A stretch of DNA of 64,000 nt from Chenggangzhangella methanolivorans. Lineage in GTDB: Bacteria; Pseudomonadota; Alphaproteobacteria; Rhizobiales; Methylopilaceae. This document shows positions 37,843 to 46,671 of this stretch, one piece after another (the stretch's first letter is position 1; each line of letters starts with the position of its first letter). The DNA is taken from positions 3,734,501 to 3,798,500 of the forward strand of contig NZ_CP081869.1 of NCBI RefSeq assembly GCF_019797865.1, written 5' to 3'. Both the position numbers and the translations under genes were made by a program. Under the pieces are notes generated by a model. It worked only from the letters and a program-made list of their open reading frames with translations. It was not told the DNA's origin and ran no database searches.

Positions 37843-38757
37843 TTATGCGGGCGGGGGCGCCTGCGAGGCGAAGGAGCGAGCGATGTCGATGCGCCGGGCG
37901 ACCCACGCCTTCTCATGCGCGGCGACGTGGTCGAGGAACTTCGCGAGCCCTCCGATCCGCCCGGGCTTGCCGATCAGCCGGCAATGCAGCCCGATCGACA
38001 TCATGCGGGGCGTCGTCTCGCCTTCGGCGTAGAGCGCGTCGAAGCTGTCTCGCAGGTAGTGGAAGAAGTGCTCGCCCGTGTTGAAGCCCTGGGGCGTCAC
38101 GAAGCGCATGTCGTTGGCGTCGAGCGTGTAGGGCACCACGAGGTGCGGCCGGTCGACGACGCGGCTCCAGAACGGCAGGTCGTCGCTGTAGTCGTCGGCG
38201 TCGTAGACGAAGCCGCCTTCCTCGGCGACGAGGCGGCGCGTGTTGACGCTGGTGCGGCCGGTGTACCAGCCGAGCGGGCGCTCGCCGCAGATCCGGGTCT
38301 GGATCTCGATCGCGCGCTCCATGTGCTCGCGCTCAACGTCCTCGGGCACGCCGTGATAGTTGAACCAGCGAAGCCCGTGCGAACAGATCTCGTGGCCGTC
38401 CCGGAGCGCGACCTCGGCGACGCGCGGATTGCGCTCGAGCGCCATGGCGACGGCGAACACAGTGATGGGCATGCGCCGTTCGCGAAACAGCGACAGCAGC
38501 CGCCACACGCCGACGCGCGAGCCGTATTCGTAGAGCGACTCCATGCTCATGTGCCGCGCGCCCGGATAGGGCAGGGCCCCGACGATCTCGGAAAGGAACG
38601 TCTCGGAAGCCGCGTCGCCATGCAGCACCGAATTCTCCCCGCCCTCCTCGTAGTTCAGCACGAACTGGACGGCGACGCGGGCGTCGCCCGGCCAGCGAAT
38701 GCGCGGCGGCTGCGGGCCGTAGCCGATCAGGTCGCGGGGATAGGCCGGCGTCGTCAT
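37843..38757 (-). CDS. puuE: Allantoinase PuuE (polysaccharide-deacetylase fold)
   Basis: A 304-residue metal-independent allantoinase, hydrolysing (S)-allantoin to allantoate. Family features: PRDLIGYGPQPPRIRWPGDARVAVQFVLNYEEGGE in the first 40 residues, the NodB-like RVGVWRLLSLFRERRMPITVF, DGHEICSHGLRWFNYHGV and the GWYTGRTSVNTRRLV segment. It is 7 bp downstream of the TetR gene on the same strand, so regulator and enzyme are probably co-transcribed, divergent from the other ureide genes. Confidence 0.92.
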   Translation of the reverse strand: MTTPAYPRDLIGYGPQPPRIRWPGDARVAVQFVLNYEEGGENSVLHGDAASETFLSEIVGALPYPGARHMSMESLYEYGSRVGVWRLLSLFRERRMPITVFAVAMALERNPRVAEVALRDGHEICSHGLRWFNYHGVPEDVEREHMERAIEIQTRICGERPLGWYTGRTSVNTRRLVAEEGGFVYDADDYSDDLPFWSRVVDRPHLVVPYTLDANDMRFVTPQGFNTGEHFFHYLRDSFDALYAEGETTPRMMSIGLHCRLIGKPGRIGGLAKFLDHVAAHEKAWVARRIDIARSFASQAPPPA

Positions 38758-38764
38758 CGCGAAC

Positions 38765-39433
38765 TCACTCGTCGAGCGGCAGGCCGAGCCCGCCGAACAC
38801 GAGCTGCGTGATGGTGGCCTTGGCGGCGTCGTAATCGGGCTCCTCGAGCCGGCGGCGCGTCTTCATGATCTCCATCTGGGAGGAGAAGTCCGCATAGGCC
38901 TGCGTCATCGCCCAGATGCAGAAGAACAGGTCGACGGCGCTGATCGGCTTGATGAGGCCAAGGCTCCGCCACTCCTCGACGGCCTTGACCTTTTCGAGCA
39001 GCAGCGGCGTCGAGACCTTCTCGATGAACTCGCCGATGAAAGGCGCGCCGGAGATGATCTCGTTGGCGTAGATCCGCGACAGGGAAGGATTGTCGCGCGA
39101 GAAATCCACCTTGCGGTGAATGTAGTCGCGCAGCACCTCGCGCAGGTCTCCGGACGCGCCGAGAGTGTCGATGTCGCGCGCCCATCTGTTCATCGCGCGC
39201 TCGAGGATCGCCCGGTAGAGATCCTCCTTGTCCTCGAAATAATAATAGAGATGCGCCTTGGCGACGCCGGCCCTCTTGGCGATCAGCGCCGTGGTCGCGC
39301 CGCGCAGCCCGAAATTGCCGAACACGAATTCGGCCGCGTCCAGGATCTTGTCCTCGACGTTGATCTCATGGGTCGGGCGCTTGGCGCGGCGGGGCGCGAG
39401 GCGGATCTGGAAGAGCTTGTCTTGCGCGGTCAT
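38765..39433 (-). CDS. TetR-family regulator (RutR-like) of ureide genes
   Basis: A 222-residue TetR regulator. The HTH (about 30-75) shows ILDAAEFVFGNFGLRGATTA and GVAKAHLYYYFEDKEDLYRAIL, close to the RutR (YcdC) group that senses pyrimidines or purines. The C-terminal ligand domain (about 85-215) fits that group. I used the ATG at 39433 (MTAQDKLFQI); the longer ORF upstream is not conserved-looking. It is divergent from the racemase gene and likely acts at the paired palindromes at 40332-40366. Confidence 0.87.
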   Translation of the reverse strand: MTAQDKLFQIRLAPRRAKRPTHEINVEDKILDAAEFVFGNFGLRGATTALIAKRAGVAKAHLYYYFEDKEDLYRAILERAMNRWARDIDTLGASGDLREVLRDYIHRKVDFSRDNPSLSRIYANEIISGAPFIGEFIEKVSTPLLLEKVKAVEEWRSLGLIKPISAVDLFFCIWAMTQAYADFSSQMEIMKTRRRLEEPDYDAAKATITQLVFGGLGLPLDE

Positions 39434-39516
39434 CGGCGTTCGGCGGAGAAAGTCCGCCGCTTGAATATCAGCTTTTGGACGCCGTACGAGTAGGACCTCG
39501 CATCCCGAAAGGCGCC

Positions 39517-39530
39517 TGACCGATTGTTGA
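39517..39530. promoter_or_regulatory. Possible second site for the TetR regulator
   Basis: TGACCGATTGTTGA matches 11 of 14 bases of the arm TGACCGGTCGTTCA found at 40332. It lies between the divergent tetR and racemase genes, 37 bp before the racemase start. The similarity may be chance. Confidence 0.3.
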
Positions 39531-39566
39531 AGGGAGAGAAGAGCTTGGCCGAACCCGACGACGAGC

Positions 39567-40298
39567 GTGGGGGCGACGCGCAAATGTCGCGTCAACGTCA
39601 TCAACCCCAACACCACGGCGTCGATGACCGAGGTCATCGTCGGCGCCGCGCGGCGGGCGGCCGGCCCCGGCGTCGAGATCGTCGGCCGCACCTCGGCCTT
39701 CGGCGCGGCCTCGATCGAAGGCCATTATGACGAGGCGCTGTCGGCGGTCGGCGTGCTGAAGGCGGTGGCGGAGGGCGAGGCGCAAGGCTGCGACGCGCAT
39801 GTGCTCGCCTGTTTCGGCGATCCCGGCCTGCTCGCCGCCCGCGAAATCGCGACCGGCCCGGTGATCGGCATCGCGGAGGCCGCGTTCCGGGCCGCGAGCT
39901 TCGTCTCGACCCATTTCAGCGTGGTGACGACGCTCACCCGCACCAAGGTGATCGCCGAGCATCTCGCGCTCGTCTACGGGGCCGAGCGGGCCTGCCGGCG
40001 CGTCCGCGCGGTCGACGTCGCGGTGCTCGAGCTCGACGATCCGGCCTCCAACACGCGCGGCCTGCTGGTCGCCGAATGCCGCCGCGCGCTCGAGGAAGAC
40101 CACGTCGGCGCGCTGGTGCTCGGCTGCGCAGGCATGGCCGATCTCGCCGAGGATTTGAGCAGGGAGTTCGGCGCGCCGGTCATCGACGGCGTCGGCGCGG
40201 CGGTGAAGTTCGCCGAGGCGCTGGTGAGCCTCGGGCTGAAGACCTCGAAATATGGCGATCTCGCCCATCCGCTGCCGAAGGCGCGCACGCCTTTCTGA
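39567..40298 (+). CDS. Aspartate/glutamate/hydantoin racemase family protein, probable allantoin racemase
   Basis: A 243-residue Asp/Glu racemase-fold enzyme. The N-terminal VNVINPNTTASMTEVIV and the paired Cys motifs in VLACFGDPGL (about 78) and VLGCAGMADL (about 187) are typical of hydantoin/allantoin racemases. Between TetR, PuuE, allantoicase and AllA genes it most likely interconverts (R)- and (S)-allantoin so that PuuE can use all of the substrate (HpxA-like). The GTG at 39567 is the likely start. It is first in a plus-strand cluster leading to the NCS1 transporter. Confidence 0.85.
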   Translation: MGATRKCRVNVINPNTTASMTEVIVGAARRAAGPGVEIVGRTSAFGAASIEGHYDEALSAVGVLKAVAEGEAQGCDAHVLACFGDPGLLAAREIATGPVIGIAEAAFRAASFVSTHFSVVTTLTRTKVIAEHLALVYGAERACRRVRAVDVAVLELDDPASNTRGLLVAECRRALEEDHVGALVLGCAGMADLAEDLSREFGAPVIDGVGAAVKFAEALVSLGLKTSKYGDLAHPLPKARTPF

Positions 40299-40331
40299 CA
40301 GTTGCGCAGGCGTTCCCCCCGGCTACAATCT

Positions 40332-40366
40332 TGACCGGTCGTTCAAAAAAATTGAGCGACCGGTCA
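40332..40366. promoter_or_regulatory. Paired palindromic operator upstream of the NCS1 transporter
   Basis: TGACCGGTCGTTCAA, five A residues, then TTGAGCGACCGGTCA form 15-bp inverted arms with one mismatch, and each arm contains the palindrome GACCGGTC. It lies 80 bp before the transporter start. TTGACC/GGTCA half-sites resemble the E. coli RutR consensus, fitting the RutR-like regulator nearby. Confidence 0.65.
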
Positions 40367-40445
40367 GCTTTGGCATGCGGGTTGCTCCGTGGCCTTCGTC
40401 TTTCAAGCGCGCGGCGAGCGCCGCCGGAACAGAGGGGGCAGGAAT

Positions 40446-41900
40446 TTGACTGACGCACAGGTCATCGGCGCCGGCGGCCCGGCGGCGCCCGTTTCGAGCG
40501 GCTCCGCCCACGGCTCCAACACCCTCAGTCCGGTCACGAGCGAGGAGAAGAGCTGGGGCTGGTTCGCCATCTTCAACATCTGGGCGAACGACATCCAGTC
40601 GCTGTTCGGCTACTCGCTGGTGGCCTCGCTGCTCATCTCCTACGGGGTGAGCGGCTGGACCGCTTTCGCGGCGCTGATCGTGGCGGGCCTTCTGGTGATG
40701 GTTCTCGTGAACCTCTCTGGAGCCGCCGGCGAGCGCTACGGCATTCCTTATCCGGTGCTGGCGCGCGCCAGCAAAGGCACGCAGGGCGCCAAGCTCCCGG
40801 CGCTCCTGCGCGCGATCGTGGCCGTGTTTTGGTATGGCGTGCAGGTCTATTTCGCCTCGACCGCGCTCGCGCTGCTGATCTACTCCGTCTTCGGCGGCGC
40901 CGGCGGCGCGAAGCTCCTCGGCATGACCGCCATCGACTGGTTCAGCTTCTTCGTCGTCTGGGCCTTCCACATCTTTATCTTCTGGCGCGGCATGGGATGG
41001 GTCGAGACCTTCCTCAACATCGCCGGCCCCTTCGTCTACGTTGTGATGATCGGCCTCGTGGTCGTGCTCTGGATCGAGGCCGACGGGCAGCTTCTCTCCA
41101 AGGCGCAGACGATCTTCGCCAATCCGAACGCGACCGCCTGGACCGAGTTCTCCGGCTTCATCGCCATCATCGGGACGATGATCTCTTACTTCGCCGCGGT
41201 GCTGAACTTCTCGGACTTCTCGCGCTACGCCAAGGACAAGCGCGCCATGATGCTCGGCAACCTTGCCGGCCTGCCGTTCAACATGATCCTGTTCTCGGCG
41301 CTCGCCCTGCTGACGACCGCGGGCGCGGCGGTGGTCTATGGCGAGGCGATCACCAATCCGACGGTGATCGTGGAGAAGACCAACAGCGTCACCTTGAGCA
41401 TCATCGCCGCCATCACCTTCTTCGCCGCGACTGTCGGCATCAATCTGGTGGCGAACTTCATCCCCTCGGTGAACGGCATCGCGAACCTCGCGCCGTCCAA
41501 GATCAGCTTCCGCATGGCCGGAATGATCACGTCGGCCTTCGCGCTGGTGATCGGCGGCTTCTGGACATCGTTCATCAGCGAGTTCGGCATCTCGGGCTTC
41601 GTCAACACCCTCGGCGCGACCCTCGCGCCGGTCTACGGGATCATGATGGCGGACTACTACTTGCTGCGGAAACAGAAGCTGGAGCGCGACGACCTCTACA
41701 ATCTTCAGGGAGGCCGGTACCACTACCGCAAGGGCTGGAACGACGCCGCCATGATCGCTTTCGGGATCGGCGCGGTGTTCGCGATCGCGACGGTGTGGAT
41801 TCCGTTCCTCTCCGTCCTGTCGGGCTACGCCTGGCTGCTTGGCGCGGCGCTCGGCGGGCTGGTCTACTACAACCTCGCCAAGCGGGGGTTCGAGGTCTGA
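40446..41900 (+). CDS. NCS1-family purine/pyrimidine/ureide permease
   Basis: A 484-residue transporter with 12 predicted helices. Typical NCS1 features are EEKSWGWFAIFNIWANDIQS at the start, RASKGTQGAKLPALLRAIVAVFWYG (partly the NCS1 motif with the PAxxR... segment) and LNFSDFSRYAKDK. Position with ureide genes suggests allantoin or a purine as substrate. The TTG at 40446 after AGGGGGCAGGAA is preferred; a GTG at 40389 would give a long basic leader and overlap the control region. It is followed by allantoicase after 109 bp, which contain a small hairpin only. Confidence 0.9.
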   Translation: MTDAQVIGAGGPAAPVSSGSAHGSNTLSPVTSEEKSWGWFAIFNIWANDIQSLFGYSLVASLLISYGVSGWTAFAALIVAGLLVMVLVNLSGAAGERYGIPYPVLARASKGTQGAKLPALLRAIVAVFWYGVQVYFASTALALLIYSVFGGAGGAKLLGMTAIDWFSFFVVWAFHIFIFWRGMGWVETFLNIAGPFVYVVMIGLVVVLWIEADGQLLSKAQTIFANPNATAWTEFSGFIAIIGTMISYFAAVLNFSDFSRYAKDKRAMMLGNLAGLPFNMILFSALALLTTAGAAVVYGEAITNPTVIVEKTNSVTLSIIAAITFFAATVGINLVANFIPSVNGIANLAPSKISFRMAGMITSAFALVIGGFWTSFISEFGISGFVNTLGATLAPVYGIMMADYYLLRKQKLERDDLYNLQGGRYHYRKGWNDAAMIAFGIGAVFAIATVWIPFLSVLSGYAWLLGAALGGLVYYNLAKRGFEV

Positions 41901-42009
41901 CGTCGGCATGAGGTTCGGCGGAGACGTGCAGTCTCCGCCGGCCCGAGCCTCGACAGGCCGGCGCGCCACGTGATAGGCGCGGCGTCTCCCCACGAACCGC
42001 CAGACCTCG

Positions 42010-43011
42010 ATGCTCCGCGATCCGTCCGCCCCCGATTTCATCTACGACTACGTCAACCTCGCCTCGCCGCTGATGGGCGCCGAGGCCGTGGTGGTCTCCG
42101 ACGAGTTCTTCGCCGACAAGGCCCGTATCCTGCAGGATCAGCCCGCCGTCTTTCTGCCGGAGGCGTTCGACGACCACGGCAAGTGGATGGACGGCTGGGA
42201 GACCCGCCGGCGCCGCGACGGCGGCAACGACTGGCTGCTGATCAAGCTCGGCGTCCCCGGCGTGGTGAAGGGCGTCGACATCGACACCTCGCACTTCACC
42301 GGCAACTACCCGCCGGCCGCGATGCTGGAGGGCTGCTTCAGCCTGACCGAGCCCGACCCGAACGGCCGCTGGCGCCCGCTGGTGCGCACCACGCCGCTCG
42401 GGCCCAGCGCCCATCATTATGTCGGCGTCGCCGACCCCGAGCCGGTCAACTGGTTGAAGCTGTCGATCTTCCCGGACGGCGGCGTCGCGCGGCTGCGCGT
42501 CCACGGCGTGCCGTTCCGCGAATGGACCGAGGCCGAGCGCGGCGGCGAGATCGAGCTTTCGGCCGCCAAGAACGGCGGCCGCGTCATCGCATACAACGAC
42601 GCCCATTACGGCAACGTCCAGCGCATGCTGGCGGCGGGCCGCGGAACCAATATGGGCGACGGCTGGGAGACCCGCCGGCGCCGGGAGCCTGGCAACGACT
42701 GGATGATCGTCGCGCTCGCCGACCCCGGCGTCATCGAGCGCATCGAGGTCGACACCGCGCATTTCAAAGGCAACTTCCCCGACCGTTGTTCGATCCAGGC
42801 CGCGCGCGTCGAGCAGGGCGCGCATCAGGCGCTCATCACCCAGTCGATGTTCTGGCCGGAGCTGATGACGCCCCAGAAGCTCTCGGCCGACGCCATCCAT
42901 TCGTTCTCGGGCGGCGACATCTCGGCGCTCGGGCCCGTGAGCCACGTGCGCTTCAACATTTTTCCGGATGGCGGCGTCTCGCGCCTGAGGCTCTTCGGCC
43001 GCCTCGCATGA
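42010..43011 (+). CDS. alc: Allantoicase
   Basis: A 333-residue enzyme hydrolysing allantoate to urea and ureidoglycolate. It consists of two homologous jelly-roll repeats: the first with HGKWMDGWETRRRRDGGNDW and IDTSHFTGNYPPAAMLEG, the second with NMGDGWETRRRREPGNDWM and VDTAHFKGNFPDRCSIQ. The NIFPDGGVSRLRLFG ending is diagnostic. Length is normal. Its stop overlaps the allA start (ATGA), so the two steps are coupled. Confidence 0.96.
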   Translation: MLRDPSAPDFIYDYVNLASPLMGAEAVVVSDEFFADKARILQDQPAVFLPEAFDDHGKWMDGWETRRRRDGGNDWLLIKLGVPGVVKGVDIDTSHFTGNYPPAAMLEGCFSLTEPDPNGRWRPLVRTTPLGPSAHHYVGVADPEPVNWLKLSIFPDGGVARLRVHGVPFREWTEAERGGEIELSAAKNGGRVIAYNDAHYGNVQRMLAAGRGTNMGDGWETRRRREPGNDWMIVALADPGVIERIEVDTAHFKGNFPDRCSIQAARVEQGAHQALITQSMFWPELMTPQKLSADAIHSFSGGDISALGPVSHVRFNIFPDGGVSRLRLFGRLA

Positions 43012-43502
43012 GCGCATCCCGCGCTCTTGTCCCAGAGCCTTTGACCAAGGCGGCCTTCGCGCCGTTTGGCGAGGTGATCGAGACTCAAGGGGCGCAGACG
43101 CGCGTCATCAATGACGGGTTCGCGCTCCGCCGCCATGCGCTGGCGACCGTCGAGCCGGGCGAGGGCGGGCGCGCGATCCTCTCGATCTTCGACGCGACCC
43201 GCCGGCCGTCTCCGATCGTGATCGACATGCTGGAGCGCCATCCGCTGGCGAGCCAGGCGTTCTTTCCGCTCTCCGAGCACGACTGGCTCCTGGTGGTGGC
43301 CGAGGGCGGGGACGCGCCCGACCTTGCGACGCTGCGCTGCTTTCGCGCGAGCGGGCGGCAGGGCGTGAACTACGGCGCCGGCGTCTGGCACTTCCCGGTG
43401 CTGATCCTCGTCGAGGCGCAGAGTTTTCTCGTGGCCGACCGCGAGGGGCCGGGCGCGAACCTCGAGGAGGTCCGGTTCGAGGCGTTCAAGATCGCGCTGT
43501 AG
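43008..43502 (+). CDS. allA: Ureidoglycolate lyase
   Basis: A 164-residue cupin-fold enzyme splitting ureidoglycolate into glyoxylate and urea. Features are LTKAAFAPFGEVIE near the start, RHPLASQAFFPLS, WLLVVAEGG, YGAGVWHFPVLIL. It is translationally coupled to allantoicase and completes a route from allantoin to glyoxylate plus two urea. A family A palindrome follows 38 bp later. Confidence 0.95.
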   Translation: MSASRALVPEPLTKAAFAPFGEVIETQGAQTRVINDGFALRRHALATVEPGEGGRAILSIFDATRRPSPIVIDMLERHPLASQAFFPLSEHDWLLVVAEGGDAPDLATLRCFRASGRQGVNYGAGVWHFPVLILVEAQSFLVADREGPGANLEEVRFEAFKIAL

Positions 43503-43540
43503 AATCCGAACCACCACCGCCGCCGCCATGCCCGCGCCTT

Positions 43541-43622
43541 GGCTTGTCCGGGGGCATCGACGCCAGATCGCTGACCGACATGCGTCGGACCAGTGGATGC
43601 CCCGGACGAGCCGGGGCATGAC
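43541..43622. repeat. Dispersed palindromic repeat, family A (copy 3)
   Basis: The right half forms the hairpin ATGCCCCGG-ACGAG-CCGGGGCAT (43598-43620), and the left arm GGCTTGTCCGGGGGCATC is inverted to it. It sits between allA and the ABC transporter operon in a 290-bp gap; the rest of the gap has no gene and presumably holds the transporter promoter. Confidence 0.75.
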
Positions 43623-43792
43623 GAGGCGTTGGGTGCAGCCGAAGTCCGCCAGATGAAATCTTAGGCGCCTGCGCGATCGGCATGCGCGCTCCGTCACCCT
43701 ACTCACCGTCCGGCTGCGCAAATATCCGCTGGTACGCCTCTTGCGTGATCGGTTTCGTCGCCCGGGCGGAGATCCGGGCCCGGAGACCGATC

Positions 43793-44587
43793 ATGCCGTT
43801 CCTGACCCGTCGCGCCGTTGTCGCAGCCTTCGCAGCTCTCGCCGCCGTGATGGTCGGCGCGCCGCATAGCGCTCGCGCCGAACTCGCCGACATCACCACG
43901 CGCGGGACGCTTCGGGTCGCGGTGCCGCAGGACTTTCCGCCGTTCGGCAGCGTCGGGCTCGACATGACCCCGCAGGGCTATGACATCGACGTCGCCAAGC
44001 TCATCGCCGAGAAACTCGGTGTGAAGATCGAGCTGACGCCGGTGACGAGCGCCAACCGCATCCCGTTCCTGCAGACCAACAAGGTCGACCTCGTCATCTC
44101 GAGCCTCGGCAAGAACCCGGACCGCGAGAAGGTCATCGATTTCTCGACCGCCTACGCCCCGTTCTTCAACGGCGTGTTCGCGCCCGACAACGTCGCGGTC
44201 ACCAAGGTCGAGGATCTTTCGGGCAAGACCGTCGGGGTCACGCGCGGCTCGGTCGAGGATCTGGAGCTCACCAAGATCATCCCTGCCGACGCCACCGTGA
44301 AGCGCTACGACAACAACAACGGCACCATCTCGGCCTTCCTGTCGGGCCAGGTGCAGGTGGTGGCGACCGGCAACGTCGTGGCCGCCGCCATCATCGAGAA
44401 GAACCCGCCGAAGAAGCCGCTGCTGAAGTTCCTCATCAAGAACTCGCCCTGCTTCGTGGGCATGAACAAGGATCAGCCGAACCTCAAGGCCAAGGTCGAC
44501 GAGATCATCGCTGCCGCCAAGGCCGACGGGACGATGAACGCCATCGCCCAGAAGTGGCTGAAGACCGACCTGCCGAAGGACCTCTGA
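43793..44587 (+). CDS. Polar amino-acid ABC transporter, substrate-binding protein
   Basis: A 264-residue family 3 periplasmic binding protein. It has a signal peptide (about 1-29, RRAVVAAFAALAAVMVG, cleavage after ARA) and the SBP_bac_3 domain with LRVAVPQDFPPFGS, PQGYDIDVAKLIAEKLG and FSTAYAPFFNGVF. It is the first gene of an operon with two permeases and an ATPase. The ligand is not evident; its position after ureide genes might suggest a nitrogen source. Confidence 0.92.
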   Translation: MPFLTRRAVVAAFAALAAVMVGAPHSARAELADITTRGTLRVAVPQDFPPFGSVGLDMTPQGYDIDVAKLIAEKLGVKIELTPVTSANRIPFLQTNKVDLVISSLGKNPDREKVIDFSTAYAPFFNGVFAPDNVAVTKVEDLSGKTVGVTRGSVEDLELTKIIPADATVKRYDNNNGTISAFLSGQVQVVATGNVVAAAIIEKNPPKKPLLKFLIKNSPCFVGMNKDQPNLKAKVDEIIAAAKADGTMNAIAQKWLKTDLPKDL

Positions 44588-44621
44588 CGACCGTCGACGC
44601 GTCGCGACCGGGGGGCCGCCA

Positions 44622-45296
44622 GTGGGTTATGTTTTCGACTACAGCTGGATCGGGGAGTATTCCGGCGTCCTGCTCAAGGGGCTCTGGCTCACCGTCTGGC
44701 TGATCCTCGTCGGCGCGACCTTCGGCGTCGCGCTCGGGATCTTCTGCGCCTGGGTGAGGGCGCTCGGCCCCAAATGGGCGCGGCCGATCGTCGGCGCCTA
44801 TGTCGAGCTGATCCGGAACACGCCGTTCCTGATCCAGCTGTTCTTCATCTTCTTCGGCCTGCCGTCGCTCGGCGTCCAGATGGGCGAGACGCAGGCCGCG
44901 CTGCTCGCGATGATCATCAATCTCGGGGCCTATGGCTGCGAGATCGTGCGCGCCGGCATCCAGGCGACGACCAAGGGCCAGTTCGAGGCCGGCTGGAGCC
45001 TGGGGCTCAGCCGGATCGAGACCTTCCGGCACGTGGTGCTGATCCCTGCGCTCCAGCGCATCTGGCCGGCGCTCTCCTCGCAGATCGTCATCGTGATGCT
45101 GGGTTCGGCGGTCGTCTCGCAGATCGCGGCGGAAGACATCTCCTACGCGGCGGACTTCATCCAGTCGCGCACCTTCCGTGCGTTTGAGACCTACATCGTC
45201 GCGACGCTGATCTACCTCGCGCTGGCGATTCTGCTCCGGCAACTGCTGAAGGGCGTCGGCTGGGTGCTGTTCCCGAAGAGGAGCGCCGCCCGATGA
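44622..45296 (+). CDS. Amino-acid ABC transporter permease (first)
   Basis: A 224-residue HisM/GlnP-type permease with five or six helices and the EAA loop (about residues 125-150, QFEAGWSLGLSRIETFRHVV). GYVELIRNTPFLIQLFFIFF is the common N-terminal family segment. A GTG start at 44622 follows a G-rich stretch. It overlaps the second permease by four bases. Confidence 0.93.
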   Translation: MGYVFDYSWIGEYSGVLLKGLWLTVWLILVGATFGVALGIFCAWVRALGPKWARPIVGAYVELIRNTPFLIQLFFIFFGLPSLGVQMGETQAALLAMIINLGAYGCEIVRAGIQATTKGQFEAGWSLGLSRIETFRHVVLIPALQRIWPALSSQIVIVMLGSAVVSQIAAEDISYAADFIQSRTFRAFETYIVATLIYLALAILLRQLLKGVGWVLFPKRSAAR

Positions 45297-45952
45297 TGGA
45301 ATTCTCCACCTGGGACATCGTGCGCAACCTGCTGCTGGCGGCGCGCTGGACGATCGTGCTGTCGCTCGTCGCCTTCGCGGGCGGCGCGACGGTCGGACTC
45401 GTCATCCTGTTCCTCCGCATCTCGAAGCAGAAGGCCGCGCGCGTCTTCGCCGGCGGCTACATCGAGCTCTTTCAGGGCACGCCGCTGCTGATGCAGCTGT
45501 TCCTGTCGTTCTTCGGCCTGTCGCTGCTCGGCGTCGAGGTCCCGGCATGGCTCGCGGCGAGCGTCGCGCTCATCCTGTGGACCGCCTCCTTCCTTGCCGA
45601 GATCTGGCGCGGCTGCGTGGAGTCGATCCCGAAGGGGCAGTGGGAGGCGTCGGCGAGCCTCGGCATGGGGCGCTTCGAGCAGATGCGCCACGTGATCCTG
45701 CCGCAGGCGCTCACCATCGCGATCCCGCCGACGGTCGGCTTCTCGGTGCAGGTCGTGAAGGGCACCTCGCTCACCTCGATCATCGGCTTCACCGAGCTCG
45801 CAAAGGCCGGCCAGGTGCTGACCAACGCCACCTTCATGCCCTTCACGGTCTACGGCTTCGTCGCGCTGATCTATTTCGCGCTGTGCTTCCCGCTGTCGAA
45901 GTCCAGCCAGTTCCTCGAGAGGAAGCTCAATGTCGCTCATCGAGATCACTGA
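45293..45952 (+). CDS. Amino-acid ABC transporter permease (second)
   Basis: A 219-residue homologous permease: YIELFQGTPLLMQLFLSFFG and the EAA loop QWEASASLGMGRFEQMRHVI. Together with the first permease it forms the heterodimeric channel. The start overlaps the previous stop (ATGA), and its end overlaps the ATPase start by 23 bp. Confidence 0.93.
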   Translation: MMEFSTWDIVRNLLLAARWTIVLSLVAFAGGATVGLVILFLRISKQKAARVFAGGYIELFQGTPLLMQLFLSFFGLSLLGVEVPAWLAASVALILWTASFLAEIWRGCVESIPKGQWEASASLGMGRFEQMRHVILPQALTIAIPPTVGFSVQVVKGTSLTSIIGFTELAKAGQVLTNATFMPFTVYGFVALIYFALCFPLSKSSQFLERKLNVAHRDH

Positions 45953-46658
45953 GGTCCGCAAGAGCTTCGGCGACAACGAGGTCCTCAAGGGCATCGACCT
46001 GAACGTCGAGCCGGGCGAGGTCATCGCCATCATCGGCAAGTCGGGCTCGGGCAAGTCGACGCTTCTGCGCTGCATCAACGGGCTCGAGACCATCAACGCC
46101 GGCTCGATTCAGGTCGCGGGCGCGCAGCTCGCGACGGACGAGCTTCACCTCAAGGCGCTGCGCCTCAAGGTCGGCATGATCTTCCAGGGCTTCAATCTGT
46201 TCCCGCACAAGACCGCGGGGCAGAACGTCATGCTCTCCCAGATGGTGGTGAAGAAGACGCCGAAGCCGCAAGCCGAGGAGATGGCGAAGAAGATGCTCGA
46301 CCGCGTCGGGCTCGGCCACAAGTTCGACGCCTATCCCGACCAGCTCTCCGGCGGCCAGCAGCAGCGCGTCGCGATCGCTCGTGCGCTCGCCATGCAGCCG
46401 GTGGCGCTGCTCTGCGACGAGATCACCTCGGCGCTCGACCCCGAGCTCGTGCAGGAGGTTCTGGCGGTCGTGAAGGAGCTCGCCTCCGAAGGCATGACGC
46501 TGCTGATGGTCACCCACGAGATGCGCTTCGCCCGTGACGTCTGCTCGCGCGTCGTCTTCATGCATCTCGGCCGCGTGCACGAAATCGGCCCGCCCGGAGA
46601 GGTGTTCGGAAACCCGAAGACGCCCGAGCTCCGACAGTTCCTCGGGCAGACGCACTGA
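45930..46658 (+). CDS. Amino-acid ABC transporter ATP-binding protein
   Basis: A 242-residue ABC ATPase of the GlnQ/HisP type. Walker A IGKSGSGKSTLLRC, Q-loop MIFQGFNLFPHKTA, signature LSGGQQQRVAIARAL, Walker B ALLCDEITSALD and the H-loop VTHEM are all present. It energises the two permeases. The gene ends 13 bp from the convergent RND pump gene. Confidence 0.96.
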   Translation: MSLIEITEVRKSFGDNEVLKGIDLNVEPGEVIAIIGKSGSGKSTLLRCINGLETINAGSIQVAGAQLATDELHLKALRLKVGMIFQGFNLFPHKTAGQNVMLSQMVVKKTPKPQAEEMAKKMLDRVGLGHKFDAYPDQLSGGQQQRVAIARALAMQPVALLCDEITSALDPELVQEVLAVVKELASEGMTLLMVTHEMRFARDVCSRVVFMHLGRVHEIGPPGEVFGNPKTPELRQFLGQTH

Positions 46659-46671
46659 GGCGCGTCGGCGA

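Noticed and set aside
41901..42009. Riboswitch or attenuator upstream of allantoicase
   Set aside because: Only one simple GC hairpin (GGCGGAGAC/GTCTCCGCC type) is visible, with no T tract and no known aptamer pattern.
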